This document shows, in pieces, positions 1 to 4,495 of a stretch of DNA of 7,519 bases; position 1 is the first letter of the stretch, and each line of letters begins with the position of its first letter. This DNA comes from Paracoccaceae bacterium (lineage in GTDB: Bacteria; Pseudomonadota; Alphaproteobacteria; Rhodobacterales; Rhodobacteraceae), in assembly GCA_009922885.1 (NCBI GenBank), contig RFUP01000102.1, positions 1 to 7,519 of the forward strand. Reading direction: 5' to 3'. Both the position numbers and the translations under genes were made by a program. The notes beneath the pieces were generated by a model. That model did not search any database. It was not told the origin of the DNA and was given only the letters and a program-made list of their open reading frames with translations.

Positions 1-330
1 GCAGGCCATGGCGTGTGCCAGGACCACGCGCATATCTTCATCGCCGCCGCGCGGCTTCTGGGGCATCCCGCGCGCTATGTGTCGGGCTATCTCCTGATGG
101 ACGGGCAGACCGAACAGGAAGCGAGCCACGCCTGGGCGGAAGCCTGGGTCGAGCCTTTGGGCTGGGTGGGGTTCGATGTGTCGAACGGGATCTGCCCCGA
201 TGCGCGCTATGTGCGTGTGGCAACTGGTCGCGATTATGCGGAAGCCGCCCCAATTCACGGGCTTCGGATGGGATCAGGGGCAGAAAGCTTGGCAGTAAGC
301 TTGCAAGTCGCTGCAGAAGCCGCCCAATAG
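1..330 (+). CDS. Transglutaminase-like cysteine hydrolase, 3' part (5' end outside window)
   Basis: The frame is open from the left edge and ends at TAG 328-330, giving the last 109 residues of a bacterial transglutaminase-like protein (COG1305 type). The papain-like triad is visible: Cys in GVCQDHAH (nt 16-18), His in ASHAWAEAW (nt 127-129) and Asp in WVGFDVSNG (nt 175-177). The tail with GRDYAEAAPIHG is typical of the family branch. The true start lies upstream, since the first in-frame start-like codon here (GTG, nt 13) falls inside the catalytic motif just before the Cys. Family members are roughly 260-300 residues, so about 60% is missing. No N-terminal signal can be judged. The next gene, an Anbu peptidase, starts 28 nt downstream. 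In many proteobacteria these two sit with a circularly permuted ATP-grasp and an alpha-E gene, so this is probably the third member of that set. Substrate unknown; peptide-bond or amide hydrolysis/transfer is inferred from the triad. Confidence 0.9.
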   Translation, partial: AGHGVCQDHAHIFIAAARLLGHPARYVSGYLLMDGQTEQEASHAWAEAWVEPLGWVGFDVSNGICPDARYVRVATGRDYAEAAPIHGLRMGSGAESLAVSLQVAAEAAQ

Positions 331-358
331 GAGCGGATTTTTCCGGAGCGACTCGCCC

Positions 359-1108
359 ATGACTTACTGCGTCGGCCTTTGCCTGAATGATGGCATTGTG
401 TTCATGTCGGACACGCGCACGAATTCGGGCGTCGATAACATCTCGACCTTCCGCAAAATGCATACCTGGGAAGTACCGGGCGAACGGGCGATCACGATCC
501 TTTCGGCGGGCAATCTGGCCACCACGCAGGCGGTGGTTTCGCTTCTGGACGAGCGTTCGAAAGCCCATGCCGAGCGCCGCCCCGATATCCTGAACGCCCC
601 CACGATGTTCCAGATCGTAACGCTTGTGGGGCAAACGCTGCGCGAAGTCATTGCGTCGAACGCCTCGGGCGGGATGGTGGCCGATAGCGGTATCTTCAAC
701 GCGACGCTACTGGTGGGCGGGCAAGTGGGCGAAGGCGAACAGCGCCTCTTCATGATCTACCCCGAGGGTAATTTCATCGAGGCAAGTACCGACACCCCGT
801 TCTTCCAGATCGGTGAAACCAAATACGGCCGCCCGATCATCCTGCGCGCCTATGATCCGGCGATGGGGTTCGAAGAGGCGGTGAAGCTGCTCCTCGTATC
901 GTTCGACTCGACGATCAAGGCCAACCTCTCGGTCAGCCCGCCCCTGGACGTGCACGTCTATGAAAAGGGCAGTCTGAAACTGGGCCGCGTGTTCCGCATC
1001 GAAGGTGACGATCCCTATTTCCAGGAGATCAGCACAGGCTGGGGCGTGGCGCTGCGCGACGCCTTCCGCCAATTGCCGCGCTTCGACTTTCCAGACGAAC
1101 AGGGCTGA
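359..1108 (+). CDS. Anbu-type proteasome-like peptidase (ancestral beta subunit, COG3484)
   Basis: A 249-residue cytoplasmic Ntn hydrolase of the proteasome beta/HslV fold. The protein begins Met-Thr-Tyr-Cys, so removal of Met1 exposes Thr2 as the N-terminal nucleophile; no propeptide is present. Other proteasome-like active-site residues are Asp18 in SDTRTN and Lys33 in STFRKM, matching Asp17 and Lys33 of classical subunits once Met1 is gone. The segments DTRTNSGVDNIST and QIGETKYGRP are hallmarks of the Anbu branch rather than HslV (about 175 residues). The start is fixed by the need for Thr next to Met and by GGAG at 345-348. The upstream transglutaminase and the NUDIX gene 3 nt downstream suggest one transcript. 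Anbu proteins are known to form open-ring or helical oligomers; their physiological substrate and any partner ATPase remain unclear. Family assignment is firm; role is unknown. Confidence 0.93.
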   Translation: MTYCVGLCLNDGIVFMSDTRTNSGVDNISTFRKMHTWEVPGERAITILSAGNLATTQAVVSLLDERSKAHAERRPDILNAPTMFQIVTLVGQTLREVIASNASGGMVADSGIFNATLLVGGQVGEGEQRLFMIYPEGNFIEASTDTPFFQIGETKYGRPIILRAYDPAMGFEEAVKLLLVSFDSTIKANLSVSPPLDVHVYEKGSLKLGRVFRIEGDDPYFQEISTGWGVALRDAFRQLPRFDFPDEQG

Positions 1109-1111
1109 GGG

Positions 1112-1630
1112 ATGGTGGGTAAGCGGCTTCTGGACGGGCTGGGCCTGAGCGCCTTTCCCCTCCGCAAGACGACCCCCGAGCCTGAGGGATTCACCCCTGC
1201 CCTTTTCCCGCCAATCCCCGAGCAATTTGCTGCCCTCTGCTGGCGGCGCGAGAATGGGAAAGTGGAAGTCTTGCTAGTGACCACGCGTGGAACAGGGCGA
1301 TGGATCATCCCGAAAGGCTGGCTCGTGCCGGGAAAAACCGCCGCTGAAAGCGCCTTGGTGGAGGCATGGGAAGAGGCGGGGGTTTCCGGCGAAGCCGCGA
1401 AAACGCCGATCGGCAGCTTCGCCTATACGAAGATTTTCGGCGCGAACAAATTGCGCCCGATCCGGGCGGAAGTCTACGCCGTGGAAGTGGACAAACTCGC
1501 CAAACGCTGGCCCGAGGAAGGCCAACGCAAGCGCAAGTGGATGAGCCCGAAGAAAGCGGCGCAGAAAGTGGCCGAGCCCGAATTGTCAGACCTCCTGCGG
1601 GCGTTCAACCCCCGCCGCGGAAACGCTTGA
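1112..1630 (+). CDS. NUDIX hydrolase with altered Nudix box
   Basis: A 172-residue NUDIX-fold protein resembling the diphosphoinositol-polyphosphate-phosphohydrolase-like group (WIIPKGW before the box). The Nudix box runs from Gly69 to Val91. The metal-binding glutamates are present as Glu84, Glu87 and Glu88 (EAWEEAGV). However, the usual first Glu is Lys75 and the usual Arg before Glu84 is Val83. The first 40 residues are Pro-rich and not conserved-looking; the fold starts near FAALCWRRENG. The C-terminus is basic (QRKRKW, PRRGNA). The family cleaves nucleoside-diphosphate-linked or inositol pyrophosphate-type compounds; the substrate here cannot be told. ATG 1112 lies 3 nt after the anbu stop, with AGGG at 1101-1104 inside the anbu end, so translational coupling is likely. 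Cytoplasmic; no signal peptide or membrane segment. Confidence 0.88.
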   Translation: MVGKRLLDGLGLSAFPLRKTTPEPEGFTPALFPPIPEQFAALCWRRENGKVEVLLVTTRGTGRWIIPKGWLVPGKTAAESALVEAWEEAGVSGEAAKTPIGSFAYTKIFGANKLRPIRAEVYAVEVDKLAKRWPEEGQRKRKWMSPKKAAQKVAEPELSDLLRAFNPRRGNA

Positions 1631-1654
1631 AGCCCCAGCCCGATAGATTACATT
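1627..1654 (+). promoter_or_regulatory. Weak candidate promoter ahead of the DUF1178 gene
   Basis: TTGAAG (1627-1632, overlapping the NUDIX stop) and TACATT (1649-1654) are separated by 16 nt. Each matches the sigma-70 consensus at four of six positions. The 60-nt gap between NUDIX and DUF1178 is the longest in the left block and is locally AT-richer, which would fit a secondary promoter. A match this weak can occur by chance. Confidence 0.25.
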
Positions 1655-1663
1655 TGCCCAAAT
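1652..1663. promoter_or_regulatory. Short palindrome ATTTG-CC-CAAAT, possible operator
   Basis: The 12-bp sequence ATTTGCCCAAAT has 5-bp arms around a 2-bp centre. It overlaps the 3' part of the candidate -10 element and sits 27 nt before the DUF1178 start. It could be a repressor site or chance; no regulator can be named. Confidence 0.2.
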
Positions 1664-1690
1664 AGCCCACGCGGCGATGGAAACTCCGGA

Positions 1691-2122
1691 ATGATCCGTT
1701 TCGCTTTGAAATGCCCCCAAGGACACCAGTTCGAAAGCTGGTTCCAAAGCTCCGAGGCCTTCGACAAGTTGAAGGCGCGCGGGCTCGTGGCCTGCACGGA
1801 ATGCGGTGATGCCCAGGTTGAAAAAGCGCTGATGGCACCTGCGGTGAAGCTCGCGCCCGAAGCGACGGCCCCTGCGGAACGCCCCCTTGCGACGCCTGCC
1901 TCCGAAATCGAGGCCAAGCTCAAGGAAATGAAGACACATCTGGAGCAGAACTCCGAATATGTGGGGATGAATTTCGCCACCGAAGCGCGCAAAATGCACG
2001 CCGGAAATGCCCCTGAACGGGCGATCTGGGGCGAAGCGAAACCGGCCGAAGCGAAGAAACTGATCGAGGACGGTGTGCCCGTGGCCCCGCTTCCCTTCCT
2101 GCCCACGCGAAAATCGAACTGA
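1691..2122 (+). CDS. DUF1178 family protein (putative zinc-ribbon head)
   Basis: A 143-residue protein of the DUF1178 family, recognisable by the start MIRFALKCPQGHQFESWF, the phrase VEKALMAP, and the C-terminal block ARKMHAGNAPERAIWG with GVPVAPLP. Cys8, His12, Cys35 and Cys38 (C-x3-H ... C-x2-C) could bind one zinc; this is inferred from the pattern. An Ala/Pro-rich linker (about residues 46-70) is followed by a charged helix (about 72-92) and the conserved C-terminal block. Family function is unknown. Only a weak GGA at 1679-1681 precedes the ATG. The SDR gene begins 11 nt after the stop, so the two are probably co-transcribed. Length matches typical members (about 140-160). Cytoplasmic. 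Confidence 0.9.
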   Translation: MIRFALKCPQGHQFESWFQSSEAFDKLKARGLVACTECGDAQVEKALMAPAVKLAPEATAPAERPLATPASEIEAKLKEMKTHLEQNSEYVGMNFATEARKMHAGNAPERAIWGEAKPAEAKKLIEDGVPVAPLPFLPTRKSN

Positions 2123-2133
2123 AAGGCTATCCC

Positions 2134-2778
2134 ATGCATGCTCTGATCACTGGCGCCACCCGAGGCATCGGCGCTGCCCTCGCCACTGAGCTTGCGCAAG
2201 ACGGCACGACCCTGACCCTTACCGCCCGCGATCCACGCGCCGGGTTCGAACCACTGGACGTGACAAACCCCACCAGCTCGCGCGCCTTGGCCAAACGCCT
2301 CGAAGGTCAATCGATCGACCTTCTTATCTGCAATGCGGGCGTCTATCTCGACAAAGGCCACGCGCTTGAGACAGGCTTTGCCGCTGATCTCTGGGCCGAA
2401 ACCTTCGCAGCGAATGTCACAGGCGTGTTCCTGACCATCCAGGCCCTGCTGCCGAACCTCCGCGCCGCAAAAGGCAAGATCGCGATCATCTCCTCGCAGA
2501 TGGCGAGCCAGACGAACGCGCCCGGGGGCAGCTATATCTACCGCGCCTCGAAAGCCGCCGCCCTGAACATCGGACGCAATCTCGCGGTTGACCTGAAACC
2601 CGATGGCATCGCTGTGGGCATCTACCACCCCGGCTGGGTGCAAACCGATATGGGCGGCGCTGCCGCGCAGATCACGCCTGCGGAAAGCGCGAAGGGCCTC
2701 GCCCAACGCTTCGCCGCCCTGTCTCTTGCAACAACCGGGTGTTTCGAGACATGGGACGGGCGCGCCCACCCACTCTGA
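2134..2778 (+). CDS. Short-chain dehydrogenase/reductase (SDR), C-factor/sniffer-like
   Basis: A 214-residue NAD(P)-dependent oxidoreductase of the classical SDR fold. The cofactor motif TGATRGIG is at residues 6-13, with Arg10 in the loop and Arg32 after the second beta strand, hinting at NADPH preference (inference). LDVT (41-44) contacts adenine; CNAG is at 66-69; Asn94 belongs to the active-site tetrad. The catalytic Tyr136 and Lys140 lie in YRASK; the serine is probably Ser125, 11 residues before Tyr136, or Ser121. The motif HPGWVQTDMGG is typical of the CsgA/C-factor-like subgroup of short SDRs. No substrate can be assigned. AAAGG at 2122-2126 lies 7 nt before the ATG and overlaps the DUF1178 stop. 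It is the last gene before a repeat-filled gap. Confidence 0.92.
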   Translation: MHALITGATRGIGAALATELAQDGTTLTLTARDPRAGFEPLDVTNPTSSRALAKRLEGQSIDLLICNAGVYLDKGHALETGFAADLWAETFAANVTGVFLTIQALLPNLRAAKGKIAIISSQMASQTNAPGGSYIYRASKAAALNIGRNLAVDLKPDGIAVGIYHPGWVQTDMGGAAAQITPAESAKGLAQRFAALSLATTGCFETWDGRAHPL

Positions 2779-2793
2779 TGGGTCAGAAAAGAA

Positions 2794-2854
2794 GGGGGCT
2801 CTGCCCCCTCGGCGCCACGCGCCTCACCCCCGGGATACTTGCGCCAATATGAAG
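2794..2854 (+). repeat. GC-rich palindromic intergenic element, copy A
   Basis: A 61-bp unit of two hairpins followed by a tail. The first hairpin is GGGGGC-TCT-GCCCCC (2794-2808) and the second is GGCGC-CAC-GCGCC (2811-2823). These lead into TCACCCCCGGGATA (2824-2837) and a tail ending near ATGAAG. It shares this layout with an inverted copy at 2905-2965. From memory, similar sequences of the form CCCCCGGGATATTT recur between genes in Rhodobacteraceae genomes. It begins 15 nt after the SDR stop and could end or stabilise that transcript, but no T-run follows. Confidence 0.75.
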
Positions 2855-2861
2855 GGCAACA

Positions 2862-2877
2862 GCGCCGATCTCGGCGC
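2862..2877. repeat. Inverted repeat between the two element copies
   Basis: GCGCCGA (2862-2868) and TCGGCGC (2871-2877) form a 7-bp perfect stem with a 2-nt centre, or a 6-bp stem with a 4-nt loop. It lies in the 50-nt spacer between copies A and B. Confidence 0.55.
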
Positions 2878-2904
2878 GCGGCGAAACACCGGGCGCCGTA
2901 ATCA

Positions 2905-2965
2905 CATTTTCTCTTTCGGAAATATCCCGGGGGTGAATGCCGAAGGCAGAGGGGGCAGCGCCCCC
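2905..2965 (-). repeat. GC-rich palindromic intergenic element, copy B (inverted)
   Basis: Read on the minus strand, this repeats the plan of copy A. The first hairpin is GGGGGC-GCT-GCCCCC. A second short hairpin follows, TGCC-TTC-GGCA on the minus strand (2938-2948). Next comes the identical 14-mer TCACCCCCGGGATA (plus-strand positions 2923-2936) and an A-rich tail ending in ATG. The first 17 bases differ from copy A at one position. The second hairpin has a different sequence but still pairs. Confidence 0.75.
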
Positions 2966-3001
2966 TCCATGCCACCGCGACGAAAGGCCCTTCACTTCCC
3001 C

Positions 3002-3030
3002 TTGCGCGCTCCGGCGATGCCCGCTACACC
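3002..3030 (+). promoter_or_regulatory. Candidate lysC promoter
   Basis: TTGCGC (3002-3007) is followed after 17 nt by TACACC (3025-3030). The -10 context GCTACACC (3023-3030) matches seven of eight positions of the alphaproteobacterial housekeeping pattern GCTANAWC described in Caulobacter. Transcription would begin near 3036, leaving a leader of roughly 25 nt. The -35 match is only partial. Confidence 0.4.
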
Positions 3031-3059
3031 GCGCCCAATTTAGGGTCTGGGAGTATGAT

Positions 3060-4319
3060 ATGCCCATCCTCGTGATGAAATTCGGCGGCACCTCGGTGGC
3101 CAACCTCGAGCGGATCGAAAATGCCGCGAAGAAGGTGCAGAAAGAGGTCGAACGCGGCTATGACGTGATCGTCATCGTTTCGGCCATGTCGGGCGAGACC
3201 AATAAGCTCGTGGGCTATGTGGAAGGCACCTCGAAGCTCTATGACGCGCGTGAATACGATGCGGTCGTGGCCTCGGGCGAGAATGTGACGGCGGGCCTGA
3301 TGGCGCTGCGGTTGCAAGAAATGGGCGTTCCGGCACGCTCGTGGCAGGGCTGGCAGGTTCCGATCAACACCACTTCTGCCCATGGTTCGGCGCGTTTCAT
3401 GTCGATCCCGCGCGAGAATATCGACGCGAAATTCGCGGAAGGTTTCAAGGTCGCGGTTGTGGCGGGCTTCCAAGGGATTTCGGCGGAAGGCCGGATCACC
3501 ACGTTGGGCCGTGGCGGCTCTGATACCACGGCTGTGGCCTTCGCGGCGGCCTTCGATGCGGAACGCTGTGATATCTACACCGACGTCGATGGCGTTTACA
3601 CCACCGACCCGCGCGTTTCTGACAAGGCGCGTAAACTGGAAAAGATCGCTTTCGAGGAGATGCTGGAACTGGCGTCGCTCGGAGCGAAAGTGCTGCAAAC
3701 CCGTTCGGTCGAACTCGCGATGCGCTTCAAGGTGCGTTTGCGCGTTCTCTCCTCTTTCGAGGATACTGACGAAACATCCGGAACCCTGGTCTGCGACGAG
3801 GAGGAAATCATGGAATCGAAAGTCGTTAGCGGCGTCGCCTTTTCGCGTGACGAAGCCAAGATCACTCTCTTCACCATCGAGGATCGCCCCGGCGTTGCCT
3901 CGGCCATCTTCGGCCCCTTGGCCGATGCGGGTGTGAACGTGGACATGATCGTTCAGAACATCTCCGAGAAGAATTACGATGACGCGCACCCGGGTGCCGT
4001 GACCGATATGACCTTCTCTTGCCCGACCAACCAGGTCGAGCGCGCCAAGAAGGCGATGGAAGATGCGAAAGCCAAGGGCCTCATCGCCTATGACGAGCTG
4101 ATCGTCGACACCGATGTGGCGAAGGTTTCCGTGGTGGGCATCGGCATGCGGAGCCATGCGGGTGTTGCGGCCAAGATGTTCAACACGCTGGCGCGCGACA
4201 ACATCAACATCAAGGTGATCTCGACTTCCGAGATCAAGATCTCTGTGCTGATCGACCGCAAGTACATGGAGCTGGCTGTGCAGGCGCTTCATGATGCTTT
4301 CGAGCTCGACAAGGCCTGA
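3060..4319 (+). CDS. lysC: Aspartate kinase (aspartokinase, alpha subunit)
   Basis: Aspartate kinase phosphorylates L-aspartate with ATP to 4-phospho-aspartate, the first step toward lysine, diaminopimelate, threonine and methionine. The 419-residue protein starts MPILVMKFGGTSV, with Lys7 in the KFGGTS motif. The kinase domain includes GRGGSDTTA (Ser154, Asp155) and TDVDGVYTTDPR (from Thr174). Two ACT domains follow (about residues 266-340 and 347-417), the lysine/threonine-sensing part in this class. ATG 3060 is chosen because GGGAG (3049-3053) lies 6 nt upstream and family members begin at this motif; the frame stays open upstream to 2937, but that stretch is repeat sequence. Length (about 405-420) matches the monofunctional ACT-ACT class. 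An internal ribosome site and ATG at Met251 probably yield a separate regulatory beta chain. An intrinsic terminator follows, so ptsP downstream is likely transcribed separately. Confidence 0.97.
   Translation: MPILVMKFGGTSVANLERIENAAKKVQKEVERGYDVIVIVSAMSGETNKLVGYVEGTSKLYDAREYDAVVASGENVTAGLMALRLQEMGVPARSWQGWQVPINTTSAHGSARFMSIPRENIDAKFAEGFKVAVVAGFQGISAEGRITTLGRGGSDTTAVAFAAAFDAERCDIYTDVDGVYTTDPRVSDKARKLEKIAFEEMLELASLGAKVLQTRSVELAMRFKVRLRVLSSFEDTDETSGTLVCDEEEIMESKVVSGVAFSRDEAKITLFTIEDRPGVASAIFGPLADAGVNVDMIVQNISEKNYDDAHPGAVTDMTFSCPTNQVERAKKAMEDAKAKGLIAYDELIVDTDVAKVSVVGIGMRSHAGVAAKMFNTLARDNINIKVISTSEIKISVLIDRKYMELAVQALHDAFELDKA
3798..3812 (+). promoter_or_regulatory. Internal ribosome binding site and in-frame start within lysC
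   Basis: GAGGAGG (3798-3804) is followed by a 5-nt spacer and ATG 3810-3812, in frame with lysC (Met251). The Shine-Dalgarno match is better than the one at the gene's own start. It is made of Glu codons (Asp-Glu-Glu-Glu-Ile-Met), so coding constraint contributes. Confidence 0.65.
3810..4319 (+). CDS. lysC: Predicted aspartokinase beta subunit (internal translation of lysC)
   Basis: Initiation at Met251 would give a 169-residue protein starting MESKVVSGVAFSRDEAK and carrying only the two ACT domains. In Corynebacterium glutamicum and Bacillus subtilis, alpha2beta2 aspartokinases make their beta subunit exactly this way. The Corynebacterium sizes (421-residue alpha, about 172-residue beta) are almost the same as here (419 and 169). 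The strong Shine-Dalgarno sequence supports it. The beta chain would bind the alpha ACT domains and form the inhibitor-binding interfaces. Direct evidence for expression is not available from sequence alone. Confidence 0.6.
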   Translation: MESKVVSGVAFSRDEAKITLFTIEDRPGVASAIFGPLADAGVNVDMIVQNISEKNYDDAHPGAVTDMTFSCPTNQVERAKKAMEDAKAKGLIAYDELIVDTDVAKVSVVGIGMRSHAGVAAKMFNTLARDNINIKVISTSEIKISVLIDRKYMELAVQALHDAFELDKA

Positions 4320-4345
4320 TCGGGTTAGCCCCTTCACGATTTCGG

Positions 4346-4378
4346 AAACGCGGCGCCAAGTGGGCCGCGTTTTCTTTT
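4346..4378 (+). terminator. Intrinsic terminator after lysC
   Basis: AAACGCGGC (4346-4354) pairs perfectly with GCCGCGTTT (4364-4372) around a 9-nt loop, and the run TTTTCTTTT (4370-4378) overlaps the end of the stem. It lies 27 nt past the lysC stop. This is a classic Rho-independent terminator and separates lysC from ptsP. Confidence 0.85.
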
Positions 4379-4382
4379 GCGG

Positions 4383-4423
4383 CTTTGCCCGTTTCGCAAG
4401 CAAAGGCGGCGGGGTGCCCTTTG
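4383..4423 (+). other. Two mutually exclusive small hairpins upstream of ptsP
   Basis: CTTTGC (4383-4388) can pair with GCAAAG (4400-4405), while CAAAGG (4401-4406) can instead pair with CCTTTG (4418-4423). The two share CAAAG and cannot form together. Stems are only 6 bp, so this may be chance, and the region may not be transcribed if the ptsP promoter lies further right. Confidence 0.25.
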
Positions 4424-4463
4424 TAGGCCTCCTTTTCCTGTTCCCCTCCCCCCCTCTCCTCGC

Positions 4464-4470
4464 CTATAGG
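4464..4470 (+). promoter_or_regulatory. Weak candidate -10 element for ptsP
   Basis: CTATAGG lies about 25 nt before the ptsP start and resembles a -10 box. The region 17 nt upstream (around 4441, TTCCCC) is a poor -35, inside a pyrimidine-rich tract. A promoter of some kind is expected here because a terminator follows lysC, but this site is not convincing by itself. Confidence 0.25.
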
Positions 4471-4495
4471 TTAGGCAGGGAGAACGAGGACCCAG

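Larger units (their letters stand above)
2779..3059. other. Intergenic region between SDR gene and lysC
   Basis: This 281-nt gap holds two inverted copies of a GC-rich element, a small hairpin between them, and about 95 nt of leader or promoter sequence before lysC. No convincing gene or known riboswitch is seen. Open frames crossing it run through the repeats and are not credible as genes. Confidence 0.7.

Noticed and set aside
286..304. Two AAGCTT repeats near the transglutaminase 3' end
   Set aside because: They are short, lie in coding sequence, and have no further repeat structure around them.
1648..2769. 373-codon open frame on the minus strand opposite DUF1178 and SDR
   Set aside because: It spans two well-recognised plus-strand genes and their gap, and its translation matches no family I know.
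2849..3043. Small plus-strand open frame beginning in the tail of copy A
   Set aside because: It lies across the inverted repeat elements, has no ribosome site, and its protein is low-complexity Arg/Pro/Ala.
2937..3059. Upstream extension of lysC by 41 codons
   Set aside because: The extension is translated repeat and leader sequence, family members start at the KFGGTS region, and the good ribosome site is at 3049-3053.
2779..3059. Lysine riboswitch upstream of lysC
   Set aside because: The space is filled by the repeat elements and a short leader; no lysine-riboswitch core is visible, and the predicted leader is only about 25 nt.
3055..3075. Six-codon mini-ORF (ATG 3055 to TGA 3073-3075) overlapping the lysC start, possible leader peptide
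   Set aside because: Its ATG is only 1 nt from the Shine-Dalgarno sequence, too close for efficient initiation, and it has no regulatory codon run or attenuator structure.
3024..4403. 459-codon open frame on the minus strand opposite lysC
   Set aside because: It mirrors a highly conserved gene, its translation is rich in His and Arg with no recognisable domain, and GC-rich coding DNA commonly leaves the opposite strand open.
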